Source: Methylomonas subterranea (GTDB taxonomy: Bacteria; Pseudomonadota; Gammaproteobacteria; Methylococcales; Methylomonadaceae). Taken from it: 64,000 bases of DNA. The notes below the pieces were generated by a model. It did no database searches. It was not told the origin of the DNA and was given only the letters and a program-made list of their open reading frames with translations. The position numbers were made by a program, and so were the translations under genes. This document shows, in pieces, positions 11,811-23,894 of the stretch; position 1 is the first letter of the stretch; every line of letters starts with the position of its first letter. Location: NCBI RefSeq assembly GCF_024505185.1, contig NZ_JANIBJ010000014.1:42820-106819 (forward strand), given 5' to 3'.

Positions 11811-12677
11811 CTAAAACCCGGCGAAACTCAGGTACAGGCGGTTTAAATCGCTGCCCCAAATCAACGCCAGCCAACCGGCCGCGGCCAGATAGGGGCCAAA
11901 CGGGATTGGCTTTGCGGCGTCGCGACGTCCGAACATGACCATGGCAATACCAACGACGGCGCCCACCAAAGAGGACAGGATGATGATCAAGGGCAAATAC
12001 TGCCAGCCCAACCAAGCGCCCAGCATGGCTAAAAGCTTAAAATCGCCAAAACCCATGCCTTCCTTGCCGGTCAACAATTTAAACAGATGGTAAACGCTCC
12101 AAAGACTCAAATACCCGGCGGCGGCGCCGATAATACTGGCATGCGCGTCGGTATAAATTGAAAACAGGCTCAACAGCAAACCCAACCACAATACCGGCAA
12201 GGTGATCGAATCCGGCAACAGTTGATGGTCTATGTCGATGAAACTCAGCACGATCAGGCTCCAGGTCAACACCAATCCGAATAGCATGGGCAGTCCATAG
12301 CCGAAATGCCAAGCCACCAACGCCGAGCATAGGCCGGTAAAGGCTTCAATCAGCGGGTAACGTGGAGAAATGGGCGCGGAACAATGGCCGCACTTGCCGC
12401 GTAACCAGACGTAACTGAATACCGGTATATTTTGATAGGGCTTGATCTCGGTTTTGCAGGCCGGACAGCGGGACGCCGGCCACATCAAATCAAACCGCTC
12501 GCCCTTGGGCTCGGCAGGCATTTGTAAATATTCCAGACAATCCCGCCGCCAACCCGATTGCATCATGCCGGGCAGGCGATAAATCACCACATTCAGAAAA
12601 CTGCCGACCATCAGACCGACAACCAGCACAAGGCCGATCAATAGCGACGGGGATTGTTGCAAGCTTGTCAAAAACAT
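11811..12677 (-). CDS. pilD: type IV prepilin peptidase/N-methyltransferase PilD
   Basis: A 288-residue inner-membrane aspartyl protease that cuts prepilin leader peptides and methylates the new N-terminus. The cytoplasmic zinc site Cys71, Cys74, Cys96 and Cys99 is complete, so it should be bifunctional. Catalytic aspartates are in FIDIDHQLLPD (148 region) and at Asp212 in the GxGD motif (GMGFGDFK). About eight membrane segments follow. It closes the pilB-pilC-pilD set. Confidence 0.96.
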   Translation of the reverse strand: MFLTSLQQSPSLLIGLVLVVGLMVGSFLNVVIYRLPGMMQSGWRRDCLEYLQMPAEPKGERFDLMWPASRCPACKTEIKPYQNIPVFSYVWLRGKCGHCSAPISPRYPLIEAFTGLCSALVAWHFGYGLPMLFGLVLTWSLIVLSFIDIDHQLLPDSITLPVLWLGLLLSLFSIYTDAHASIIGAAAGYLSLWSVYHLFKLLTGKEGMGFGDFKLLAMLGAWLGWQYLPLIIILSSLVGAVVGIAMVMFGRRDAAKPIPFGPYLAAAGWLALIWGSDLNRLYLSFAGF

Positions 12678-12725
12678 ACGCTACCAAGCAAAAAAGGGGG
12701 CATGAGCCGCGACCAAGGCAATCGA

Positions 12726-13946
12726 TTAGCCGACCGCGGCGCCGAGTTTAAAGATGGGCAGGTACATCGCCACGATCAAGCCGCCCACCAGTATCCCCAA
12801 CACCGCCATGATGATGGGTTCCATCAGGCTGCTGAGATTATCGACCAGGTTGTCTACCTCTTCTTCGAAAAAATCGGCGACTTTGTCCAGCATGCTGTCG
12901 ATGGAACCCGATTCTTCGCCGATAGCCACCATTTGCACCACCATGTTGGGAAACAAACCGGTCTGTATCATCGAAAACTGCAGTTGCTGGCCGGTGGAAA
13001 CGTCATCGCGCATTTTCATCACCCCGTCGTAAAACAGGATGTTGCCGCAAGCCCCCGCCACGGACACCAGCGCCTCAACCAGCGGCACGCCGGCGGCCGA
13101 CATGGTGGAGAGGGTGCGGGCAAAACGGGCAATGGCCGATTTCTCCAAAATCATGCCGACAACCGGAATTTTCAATAAGGCCCGGTCAAGAAAATGATTG
13201 AAGGGTCGAGAGCGTTTTTTGAAATAACTGAAGGTATAGCCGACACCGCCGATCACGCCGACCACGGCCCACCACCATTCCTGTACCCATTCCGACAAAC
13301 CAATGACGAACTTGGTGAAAGCCGGCAAGTCGGCGCCGAAACTTTTAAATAAATCCTCAAACACCGGCACCACGAAGATCAGCAAAATCGCCGTGACAAT
13401 GAAAGCCACCACCAAAACCGCGATCGGGTAAGTCAGGGCTTTTTTGACCTTTTTCCGAATGGATTCGGTTTTTTCCTTGTAGGTGGCAATTTTGTCCAGC
13501 AAACCTTCCAGCACCCCGGCCTGCTCGCCGGCGTGGACCAGATTGCAGAATAAGTCATCGAAATAAAGCGGTCGCTTGCCCATGGCTTGGGCCAGGGTAT
13601 CGCCGCCCTCGATATCGGCTTTGATCCCCAGCAGCAATTCCGACATGCTGGCATTGTCGTGGCCCTTGCCTATGATGTCGAAGGATTGCACCAAAGGTAC
13701 GCCCGCCTCCAGCATGGTGGCCAACTGTCTGGCGAACACGGCAATATCGCCGGTGGTGATCTTTTGTACTTTATTCCCGAACAAGGGCTTGGGCTTGGGT
13801 TTTATTTTTACCACCCTGATCCCCATTTTCCGCAACTCGGAACGGGCGATGGCCTCGCTTTTGGCGCTGATCAAGCCGCCGGCTTTTTTACTGTGCTTAT
13901 CGAGACCTTCCCAAAGAAAGTCGATTTGGTCTGTTTGTTTAGCCAT
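12726..13946 (-). CDS. pilC: type IV pilus inner-membrane platform protein PilC
   Basis: A 406-residue GspF-type protein that couples the PilB/PilT ATPases to the pilus base. It has the usual two repeated T2SSF domains, each preceding membrane helices, and the phrases DIAVFARQLATMLEAGVPL and ARFARTLSTMSAAGVPLVEA mark the two copies. It starts three bases after the pilB stop. Confidence 0.96.
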   Translation of the reverse strand: MAKQTDQIDFLWEGLDKHSKKAGGLISAKSEAIARSELRKMGIRVVKIKPKPKPLFGNKVQKITTGDIAVFARQLATMLEAGVPLVQSFDIIGKGHDNASMSELLLGIKADIEGGDTLAQAMGKRPLYFDDLFCNLVHAGEQAGVLEGLLDKIATYKEKTESIRKKVKKALTYPIAVLVVAFIVTAILLIFVVPVFEDLFKSFGADLPAFTKFVIGLSEWVQEWWWAVVGVIGGVGYTFSYFKKRSRPFNHFLDRALLKIPVVGMILEKSAIARFARTLSTMSAAGVPLVEALVSVAGACGNILFYDGVMKMRDDVSTGQQLQFSMIQTGLFPNMVVQMVAIGEESGSIDSMLDKVADFFEEEVDNLVDNLSSLMEPIIMAVLGILVGGLIVAMYLPIFKLGAAVG

Positions 13947-13949
13947 GCT

Positions 13950-15659
13950 TTATTCCTTGGTGACGCGATCAATTTCTTCCAGCGAAGTAATACCCTGCCG
14001 CACTTTTAACAAGCCGGAAGCCCGCAGATCGTTGATGCCCTCGCTCTTGGCCAACTCGGCCATTTGCATGGCATTGCCGCCGCTAAGAATCAAGGCCCGC
14101 ATTTTTTCGCTGATAGGCAATACCTGATAGATGCCTACCCGACCTTTATAACCATTGTTACAGTGCTCGCAACCCACCGGCTCGTAAACCTTGAAGCTGC
14201 CGATATCTTCTTTCGCATAGCCGGCCGACAGCAGCACGCTTTCCGGAAAATCAGCCTCTTTTTTACAGTATTCGCACAGCCGCCGCGCCAAGCGTTGCGC
14301 CATGATCAAATTCACCGCCGAAACGATATTGAACGGCTCTATGCCCATTTGCATCAAGCGGTTGATGGTTTGCGGCGCATCGTTGGTATGTAGGGTGGAA
14401 AGCACCAAGTGACCGGTTTGCGCGGCCTTGACCGCGATGCTGGCGGTTTCCAAATCCCGTATCTCGCCCACCATGATGATGTCGGGATCCTGCCGCAAAA
14501 AAGCCCGCAGAGCTTCGGCAAAGGTCAGACCGGCCTTGGGGTTGACGTTGACCTGATTGATACCCTCCACGGTGATCTCCACCGGGTCTTCCGCCGTGGA
14601 AATGTTCCGCTCTATGCTGTTCAGAATGTTCAAGCCGGTGTAGAGGGATACGGTTTTACCGCTACCGGTCGGCCCGGTCACCAGCACCATGCCGTAAGGC
14701 CTGTGTATGGCGGTTAAAAACAGTTTTTGCTGTACTTCCTCGAAGCCCAGTTTTTCGATGCCGATCTGGGCGCTGCTGGGGTCGAGTATCCGCATGACCA
14801 CCTTTTCGCCGAACAAGGTCGGACAGGTGTTTACCCGGAAGTCGATGGCGCGGCTTTTGGACAACTGCATCTTGATCCGACCGTCCTGAGGTACCCGGCG
14901 CTCGGCGATGTCCATTTTCGACATGACCTTGATCCGGGAAATGATACGGTTGGAAATACTGACCGGCGGACTGGCCACCTCCGATAAAATCCCGTCGGAA
15001 CGAAAACGGATGCGGAATTTTTTTTCGAACGGTTCCAAGTGAATATCCGAAACGCCTTTTTTGATCGAGTCCAACAAAATCTTGTTTACAAAACGGACGA
15101 TGGGCGCGTCATCGATATCCGAACTGACCTCTTCAACGGGCTGATCATCCCCACCGGAGATGTTGATGTTATCCAGATCGGCGTCCAGCATGCTGGACAT
15201 GGAGGTATCGACAGCTTCCAATGCCGCATCGATGGCCTTGATGAGTTTTTCTTCCTCGACCAGGATATTTTCGGTATTCAGCCGGGTATGAAATTTGATC
15301 TCATCCAGGGCCTGAAAATTGGTGGGGTCGGCCGTGGCGACAAACAAGCGGTTGCCGCGCTTGAATAAGGGCAAGGCATGATGCTGGCGCACCAACTTTT
15401 CGCTGACCAACTTGATCGGCACGCCGCTCAAGTCGATGGCATCCAGATCCAGGAAAGGCACCCCGAATTCCGCCGAGGCCAAATTTGCCACGGTGCGGCT
15501 ATCCACTTGCTTGTTTTTGACCAGGTAGCTGACAAAAGGCAGTTTATTTTTTTGAGCCTCTTCCACGGCGGCGGCGGCGGCTTCTTCGGTCAGCACGCCT
15601 TGTTGAATAAGGCATTTTGCCAAACCGCTGAAATGAATATTGGAAGGAGCTGTGGCCAT
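13950..15659 (-). CDS. pilB: type IV pilus extension ATPase PilB
   Basis: A 569-residue hexameric ATPase that powers pilus extension. An N-terminal MshEN domain (about 1-150), which binds c-di-GMP in some PilB/MshE homologues, is followed by the ATPase core with Walker A GPTGSGKT (329-336), an Asp/Glu-rich linker and Walker B DPDIIMVGEIRD. The C-terminal zinc-binding cysteines are present (CEYCKK ... CEHCNNG). pilA is not in the window. Confidence 0.96.
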   Translation of the reverse strand: MATAPSNIHFSGLAKCLIQQGVLTEEAAAAAVEEAQKNKLPFVSYLVKNKQVDSRTVANLASAEFGVPFLDLDAIDLSGVPIKLVSEKLVRQHHALPLFKRGNRLFVATADPTNFQALDEIKFHTRLNTENILVEEEKLIKAIDAALEAVDTSMSSMLDADLDNINISGGDDQPVEEVSSDIDDAPIVRFVNKILLDSIKKGVSDIHLEPFEKKFRIRFRSDGILSEVASPPVSISNRIISRIKVMSKMDIAERRVPQDGRIKMQLSKSRAIDFRVNTCPTLFGEKVVMRILDPSSAQIGIEKLGFEEVQQKLFLTAIHRPYGMVLVTGPTGSGKTVSLYTGLNILNSIERNISTAEDPVEITVEGINQVNVNPKAGLTFAEALRAFLRQDPDIIMVGEIRDLETASIAVKAAQTGHLVLSTLHTNDAPQTINRLMQMGIEPFNIVSAVNLIMAQRLARRLCEYCKKEADFPESVLLSAGYAKEDIGSFKVYEPVGCEHCNNGYKGRVGIYQVLPISEKMRALILSGGNAMQMAELAKSEGINDLRASGLLKVRQGITSLEEIDRVTKE

Positions 15660-15753
15660 GTAAAGTAATTTCTTTTAGTTATGCTGCAACTATAGATGAC
15701 TTAAGGATTTTGTCCACACCTTTACCGCGCGCAACGGCAGGAAATCAAACTAC

Positions 15754-16551
15754 TTAACTCAACAATTGCATAATGAGTCTTTTGATCGACCGCGGCTCGA
15801 AAGGCTTGTCCAATACAGCCGAAACCCCCGCTTTTTCGATGGCCGCCAAGCGGTTTTGATTTTGCTCGCTGGTCACCATCAAGATGGGCACGGTCGCTAT
15901 TTGCTCCGCGTCGCCGCGTATCGCATTGACCAACTGCAAACCGTCCATCTCCGGCATATTCAGGTCGGTAACGATCAGATCGAAGAAATGTTCCTGAAAC
16001 ATTCCCAAGGCCTGTTTGCCGTCGCTGGCGCAAGTAATACGCTCTATCCCGACATTATTCAATACGCGCTGTATGTATTTGCGTGAAAATTCACTATCGT
16101 CAACCAATAAAACCTGCAAATCCTCCACATCGATGTGCTCTAAATCAGCCTTTTCCGGATGCAAATAATCCAGCGCCGCGCACAGGGCCGTATCCAGCTC
16201 CCGCTGGGTGAACGGTTTCGGCAGGATGGCTATCGCGCCGGCCTGCCGGATCGGTTCGAGGTATTGAATATTGGTTTCACTGGAAATCAATAAAAAAGCC
16301 ATGTCGTAGGATTCGCTGTCCTTGCGAATGGCATGAATCAGGTCCACGCCCGTCATGTCGGGTAAATACATGCTGCTGATGATCAGGTCCGGTTTGACCG
16401 ATTTGAGTTGCGCCAGCATTTCCCCGCCGCTGGAAACACAGGTAACGGCGTGAATACCACTGGCCTGTAAATGCTGACTGATGATGATACGTTGAGTGTG
16501 AGAGGGTTCTACCAAAAACACCTCCAGAGTGGCCATTTCGTTCTCGTTCAT
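15754..16551 (-). CDS. tandem-receiver response regulator, first receiver degenerate
   Basis: A 265-residue protein made of two CheY-like receiver domains and no output domain. In the second (about 144-265) all key residues are present: Asp151/Asp152, the phosphorylated Asp196 (VTDLNMPEMDG) and the lysine in LDKPF. In the first (about 8-130) the phospho-acceptor position is Ser60 (IISSMYLPDMTG), and the acidic pair is reduced to one Glu, so it cannot be phosphorylated in the usual way. It lies three bases after the HDOD-GAF gene and upstream of pilBCD. A role in motility or surface signalling is an inference from this context. Confidence 0.88.
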   Translation of the reverse strand: MNENEMATLEVFLVEPSHTQRIIISQHLQASGIHAVTCVSSGGEMLAQLKSVKPDLIISSMYLPDMTGVDLIHAIRKDSESYDMAFLLISSETNIQYLEPIRQAGAIAILPKPFTQRELDTALCAALDYLHPEKADLEHIDVEDLQVLLVDDSEFSRKYIQRVLNNVGIERITCASDGKQALGMFQEHFFDLIVTDLNMPEMDGLQLVNAIRGDAEQIATVPILMVTSEQNQNRLAAIEKAGVSAVLDKPFEPRSIKRLIMQLLS

Positions 16552-16554
16552 AGG

Positions 16555-17997
16555 TCAATGATGTTTCATCCTGTATAGGGTCAAGCCGATCTGCGCCTGT
16601 TTGGCAAAATGCTTGGTTGCGGAAAAGTCTTCGGCGGTCAAAGCCTTATGCCCTATCCCGCGGTCGCAGTAGATCAAACCGATGGGTTTGTTCTCCACCT
16701 GAATCGGGAACACAAAACATTCGTGCCGGCCAAACCGCGATTCAATTTGTCGGCTATAAAGCGCGCCATGCTGATCGGGCTTTAACCACAACCCATCGTC
16801 TTCGCGCAAGGCGTGAAACAGCAGATTGCCTTGAGCGTCGGTATTGTTTACGCGAATTTTTTCGTTGACGGCTTGCTTTTGCCAGCCCAAGGCAATTTTT
16901 TCATTCAACGATTTTTTATCCGGGCCCAACAACATGAATATGGTTCTGTCCATTTCCACCCCGCGATAAACGCCTTCCATCACCATCTCAAACAACACGT
17001 TCAAATCAATATTGCCACTGATATGCGCGGTAATATCCTGCAGCACCTGGAACCGTATCTGCTTTTTATCGAATTGCGCCTCATCCTGCACGACCACCGT
17101 CCCATGCTCGCGCTCAGGACTGATATATCGCGACGCGTCGTGCGCACCGAATTGCTGCGCTATCTCAATAGCCTTCAAGGTGTTGGCTTGAATTTTGGAT
17201 TTGATGCCTTCGGTAGCGCCGCCGCCCAACTTTTGCAAGGTTTCCAGACAAGCCGCCATCTCGTCCGACTCCATGCCCCGGTCGAGCGCTTGACAAATCC
17301 GCGCTCCCATACAGACGATCCGGACTCGCGTATCCGGTGACTGCGGATGACTGATGGCCTCCTGAATCAGGCCGCCCAAATGCCAGGATTTGCCGAGCTT
17401 TTTACCCAAATCCTGCAGATGAAAACCCAGCACCTCTTTTTCAGCCGCTTCGCCGTCAGCCCCGCTCAACGCCAAGCGCTCATGCACGCGGGCAATTTTC
17501 GGGTGATTGGAGCACCAGAATGCCACATGGCCGACATTGTGCAGCAATGCCGCGACAAACACCTCTTCGGGCGACGGGTCCCCCAACGCGACGGCTAGTT
17601 CCCTGGCCTGCACGGCGGCATGTATAGCCAGGGCAATCTCCTTGTTGGCCCGCTCCTTGTTGGCCGGCGACAAAATCGATTCGAAGAAAGAACAGGCCAG
17701 CGTCAGTTCCCGAATCATATGCATGCCCAAAATCACTATGGCGCGGGAAACGGTGCTGATTTTTTGCCGGGAAGGATTGTAATACGTGCAGTTGCCGATT
17801 TTTAACAGTTTGGCGGTTAGGCTGGGATCCTGCAAAATAATGGAAGACAGTTCCATGGCCCCCTTCTTTTTGTCATCCATGGCGGAATAAATCTTTTGCG
17901 CCGTGTTGCTAAAGATGGGCATTTCTTCATCACGCAGGATTTCGACCCACTCGTCCAAACCTTGGGGTTGTTTATCGTTTAAATCGCCCGCGTTCAT
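16555..17997 (-). CDS. HDOD-GAF signalling protein
   Basis: A 480-residue cytoplasmic protein with an N-terminal HDOD domain (about 20-220; LSSIILQDPSLTAKLLKIGN, AALLHNVGHVAFW) and a C-terminal GAF domain (about 320-470; DLNVLFEMVMEGVYRGVEMD). HDOD proteins of this kind act as protein-protein hubs in c-di-GMP, motility and stress signalling and usually lack phosphodiesterase residues. Its ATG directly follows the valS stop (TAAATG), and the tandem-receiver gene follows three bases later, so the two probably act together. Confidence 0.87.
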   Translation of the reverse strand: MNAGDLNDKQPQGLDEWVEILRDEEMPIFSNTAQKIYSAMDDKKKGAMELSSIILQDPSLTAKLLKIGNCTYYNPSRQKISTVSRAIVILGMHMIRELTLACSFFESILSPANKERANKEIALAIHAAVQARELAVALGDPSPEEVFVAALLHNVGHVAFWCSNHPKIARVHERLALSGADGEAAEKEVLGFHLQDLGKKLGKSWHLGGLIQEAISHPQSPDTRVRIVCMGARICQALDRGMESDEMAACLETLQKLGGGATEGIKSKIQANTLKAIEIAQQFGAHDASRYISPEREHGTVVVQDEAQFDKKQIRFQVLQDITAHISGNIDLNVLFEMVMEGVYRGVEMDRTIFMLLGPDKKSLNEKIALGWQKQAVNEKIRVNNTDAQGNLLFHALREDDGLWLKPDQHGALYSRQIESRFGRHECFVFPIQVENKPIGLIYCDRGIGHKALTAEDFSATKHFAKQAQIGLTLYRMKHH

Positions 17998-20805
<2,808 letters not shown>

Positions 20806-21000
20806 GTTTTGTGTCGGATGCGCTTGGGTTTAAATTAAGGCTATTTTAACCGTAAATTGGTCGGGGGCTGGAATTTAACAGCCCATGCCCACCACGGATT
20901 AGGACTGACGCAGCCGATTGGCGTAACGCAATTAGCCTGACCGTTGTGTATCGGTACGGTTAAACTACGCCAACCGCATCTGCCCTCACGACCGCCCGTC

Positions 21001-21549
21001 ATGACGCTCCGCGAACTCACCCACCAATTCGCTTCCGAAGGCCGGCTGGAGACCATCATTCTGCGCCACTCGCGCGACGAGCTGGCCGTTTCGGTTGATG
21101 CGGCTCACGCCGAACCGGGGCGCGGGTTGATCGGTGATAGACGGGCGAATACTCTCCGCTCCGGCAGGCAATCCGCCAAACGCGAACTGACTTTGTTTCA
21201 GGCCGAACATTTGCCGCTTATTGCCAATTGGTGCGGAATCGCCGAGTTGCAGCCAATCCGCTTGCGGCGCAATCTGGTCGTTTCGGGACTTAATTTGATT
21301 GCGATGCGCTCGCCGTTTGCGGATGTGGTGTTGCAATGGTCGGTGGGCGATGAAGTGATTATTCAAATCACCGGACCATGCGATCCGTGTTCGAAGATGC
21401 CCGCCGAATTGGGCTTGGGAAGCTATAACGCCTTGCGCGGTCACGGCGGCATGACGGCGCGCATTGTATCCGGCGGTTTGATTCGTGTCGGTGACAGTGT
21501 GCGGTTAAATGCCATTCGGCAACTGGAGCCCAAAATCGAATCATCCTGA
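21001..21549 (+). CDS. MOSC domain-containing protein
   Basis: A 182-residue protein with a MOSC (molybdenum cofactor sulfurase C-terminal) beta-barrel. The motif GPCDPCSKM holds the conserved cysteine, and the LTLFQAEHLPLI and GHGGMTARIVSGG segments fit the family. The start is taken as ATG 21001 (MTLRELTHQF), 19 codons into the longest frame. MOSC proteins bind molybdopterin or sulfurated partners; the substrate here is unknown. It is a single-gene unit between valS and the membrane-protein pair. Confidence 0.8.
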   Translation: MTLRELTHQFASEGRLETIILRHSRDELAVSVDAAHAEPGRGLIGDRRANTLRSGRQSAKRELTLFQAEHLPLIANWCGIAELQPIRLRRNLVVSGLNLIAMRSPFADVVLQWSVGDEVIIQITGPCDPCSKMPAELGLGSYNALRGHGGMTARIVSGGLIRVGDSVRLNAIRQLEPKIESS

Positions 21550-21566
21550 ACACAACGGAAAAACAA

Positions 21567-22331
21567 TCAAGCCCTTTGTCTTTGCAATATCAGAGCGGTT
21601 TTATTGAAGACCTGTAACACCGGGCCGGCGCCGGCAATGGCCACCGCATCCACCAGACAATACCAGGCAGCCACGCCGCTAGGCGGGTTGCCTTGCGGTA
21701 AACTGGACGCGGGGTCAATCACGGCCCAGGCCCATGTGCCGGCGCTGGTGCCGACAATCTCCAGCCAGGAGGTGATGAAAAATGCACCGAGATACACCAT
21801 GGGCGAGCGCCCCTTGAACAAATAGATCAAAAACACACAGAACAACACGGCACCGATGATATCTTGCCGCTGTGCCCAGACACTGATTCCCCATAAAGCC
21901 CAGAGCCCGCAAACACCCACCACAAATACCGCAATCCGCCGGGCATGGCGCATAAAAAACCCGGAACGCCCCAATGCCACCGCCGTCAGATAGACCAAGC
22001 CATGCCCGGCGGGCACGTAGGCCGGTACATTCTCAAACCTATATACGTAGCCTTTCATGTAAATCGACGCAAAATATTCGCCCACCACCGCAAACGCGAC
22101 GGCAACCGCCACCTGGGTACGGACGTATTTACATTCGCCGCGCAGAAAGGCCAGCAAGAATATCCAACCGAAAAATGCCAACACGTACTGCATGAACCGC
22201 GGCGCAAAACCATCGGTGGTCAGACAAATCGTGGTGGTCACGAAAGTAAAGCCGGCGATGAAATAATCCCGCCGCTTATGCGGCGCGGCGACATCCGGCG
22301 GGGGGAAATGCGGCAGCGTAAAAAGATTCAT
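21567..22331 (-). CDS. polytopic membrane protein, family not recognised
   Basis: A 254-residue integral membrane protein with about seven or eight hydrophobic segments. The start is ATG 22331, preceded by AAGGGAA at five bases; the longer frame has no such site. Conserved-looking loops include GEYFASIYMKGYVYRF, PAYVPAGHGLVYLT and WLEIVGTSAGTWAW. The last is vaguely like carotenoid-type membrane enzymes, but I cannot assign it. It lies 16 bases after the yqaA-like gene, so they form one transcript. Confidence 0.75.
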   Translation of the reverse strand: MNLFTLPHFPPPDVAAPHKRRDYFIAGFTFVTTTICLTTDGFAPRFMQYVLAFFGWIFLLAFLRGECKYVRTQVAVAVAFAVVGEYFASIYMKGYVYRFENVPAYVPAGHGLVYLTAVALGRSGFFMRHARRIAVFVVGVCGLWALWGISVWAQRQDIIGAVLFCVFLIYLFKGRSPMVYLGAFFITSWLEIVGTSAGTWAWAVIDPASSLPQGNPPSGVAAWYCLVDAVAIAGAGPVLQVFNKTALILQRQRA

Positions 22332-22347
22332 CGATTCCCTTGCACTA

Positions 22348-22773
22348 TCAAAGAAAAGCATAAGCCACCGCAATATAACGCAGTGCCTTACCGAGAAAAA
22401 TGGCGAATATCGAGGAAAATAGCGACAGCTTGAGCCAACCGCCGGCAAAACATAAACCGTCCCCCACTATCGGCAACCAGGAGAACAACAGCGCCCAACT
22501 CCCCCAATCGCGAACCGTCCGCAGTGACTTGCGCCGGGAATCCGGCAACAAGGCTTCGGCCGGATACCTTTTTGCGGCCCAGTGCCCCAGCCACCAGGTT
22601 GTCAACGCCCCCAGAGTATTGCCTATTGTGGCGACCACCACCAATTGTCCGACCACGTAGCGCTGACTGTTTACCAGATAAGCCAGCACGGCTTCGGAGC
22701 CGCCCGGTGCGATCGTCGAGGAAATAAATGCACTGAGAAACAAACCCAACATGCCCCACGATTCCAATGCCAA
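22348..22773 (-). CDS. yqaA: YqaA family (VTT/DedA-like) membrane protein
   Basis: A 141-residue membrane protein of the small VTT/SNARE-associated group. The N-terminal half-buried motif FLSAFISSTIAPGGSEAVL and the central NTLGALTTWWLGHWAA are typical of YqaA. The function of the group is unknown; related DedA proteins scramble or carry lipids. It heads a two-gene unit with the 254-residue membrane protein. Confidence 0.85.
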   Translation of the reverse strand: MALESWGMLGLFLSAFISSTIAPGGSEAVLAYLVNSQRYVVGQLVVVATIGNTLGALTTWWLGHWAAKRYPAEALLPDSRRKSLRTVRDWGSWALLFSWLPIVGDGLCFAGGWLKLSLFSSIFAIFLGKALRYIAVAYAFL

Positions 22774-22790
22774 TTGTTTACTCCCATAAA

Positions 22791-22823
22791 AAAGCCCCTG
22801 AAACCAAGCGTTTCAGGGGCTTT
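22791..22823 (-). terminator. rho-independent terminator of the cupredoxin gene
   Basis: A perfect 14-base stem (22791-22804 with 22810-22823) and a five-base loop. On the minus strand it is followed by a run of six T residues. It lies 13 bases after the cupredoxin stop and just before yqaA, so it separates the two minus-strand units. Confidence 0.9.
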
Positions 22824-22835
22824 AAGATACTGTCG

Positions 22836-23765
22836 TCATTTATCCGGCAGCGGAATCGCTTTTTTGCTTGAAAGCTTTTTCAACAATTTACCGACCAAGT
22901 CCAGCGCAACGCCCACCGCTTCGGAAACCCATTCAAACACGGTGGCAATGACTTCACCGACACTCATGCCTTTAAAGCGCTTGGCCAATAACGGCGCCAC
23001 CAAAATTCCCACCGCCAGACCCACAACACCGACACCGGACAGAAAACCACTGTCCGCCTCGGCGCCAGCGGCATCGCCGGCGGGTTTGCCGGCGGAAGAG
23101 GAAGCAGCCAACGCCAACGCGGCGCTAGCGGCCTTGGCCTCCGCTTCCTGAGCCGCAAACACCTTGGGATCAAACGGTTTGCCGCTGTAGTCGTCGGGAA
23201 AAACACTGGCCGTCAACCCGGGAATGCTGGGCAGGTCTTCGCTGCCCTTGCCCACCTTTAACTGGGCTTTCATGCCTTTTTCCATATGCTGGGCAATATC
23301 GCAATGCACCAGATAGGTTTTATCGCCGGGCGGTAAAATCAGCGTGCCGGAAACACTGCCGGGGCCACTGACTTCCAGATGAAACATGCCTTTCGGATAC
23401 AAATACTTGGGTAAACCATGCATCATCCACTGATGACGGATTTCGTCATCGTTGACAAAATGCACGGTCAATTTGGTACAAGGTTCGAATTGGTATTCCT
23501 GCTGGTCGAAGGCCCACATGGTGCCCGGAAATTTTTCCGAATATTTGTGCCCCGCGTGTACCGTAAGCTCCTTGGTGGCGGCTATTTTGTCGCAACCGCC
23601 GGGCAAGGTGTCCGTGTTTTGCCCCATCACCATGCCGCCATCCATGTCCATCAAGTGGCCATCGCCATGGTTCATCATGTTTTTGTGTTCCTGAAACTCT
23701 TTCGCGGAAACACCTGAAACAGACAACGCACAAACCAGAGCGGCAATCGATACTGTTTTGACCAT
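22836..23765 (-). CDS. membrane-anchored cupredoxin with Met/His-rich N-terminus
   Basis: A 309-residue exported protein. The start is ATG 23765 (GAGGAA nine bases before it), giving a signal peptide of about 22 residues cut after VSA. Next comes a Met/His-rich stretch (HKNMMNHGDGHLMDMDGG), a typical copper-binding segment, then a cupredoxin domain with a complete type 1 copper set: His in DEIRHQWMMHG, and Cys, His and Met in HCDIAQHMEKGM. An Ala-rich linker, a hydrophobic helix (GVGVVGLAVGILVAPLLA) and an amphipathic basic tail should hold it at the membrane. It is probably a periplasmic electron carrier or copper chaperone. It follows the small TM-anchored protein gene on the same strand. 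Confidence 0.82.
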   Translation of the reverse strand: MVKTVSIAALVCALSVSGVSAKEFQEHKNMMNHGDGHLMDMDGGMVMGQNTDTLPGGCDKIAATKELTVHAGHKYSEKFPGTMWAFDQQEYQFEPCTKLTVHFVNDDEIRHQWMMHGLPKYLYPKGMFHLEVSGPGSVSGTLILPPGDKTYLVHCDIAQHMEKGMKAQLKVGKGSEDLPSIPGLTASVFPDDYSGKPFDPKVFAAQEAEAKAASAALALAASSSAGKPAGDAAGAEADSGFLSGVGVVGLAVGILVAPLLAKRFKGMSVGEVIATVFEWVSEAVGVALDLVGKLLKKLSSKKAIPLPDK

Positions 23766-23852
23766 TAGAGCAATTCCTCTATAACTAAAGTCGACGTTTA
23801 AAAAATCTTGAACCCCTCGCCATAAAGAGCGCGGAATCCGGAAGCGGCAATC

Positions 23853-23885
23853 GTTCATCCCGCCGCGTGAAGGGGCGGGATGAAC
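23853..23885 (-). other. hairpin between the two copper-locus genes
   Basis: A perfect 12-base inverted repeat (23853-23864 with 23874-23885) with a nine-base loop, ten bases after the stop of the upstream gene and about 90 before the cupredoxin ATG. There is no T run, so it is more likely a processing or attenuation site that sets the ratio of the two proteins than a full terminator. Confidence 0.6.
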
Positions 23886-23894
23886 GCCGACAGC

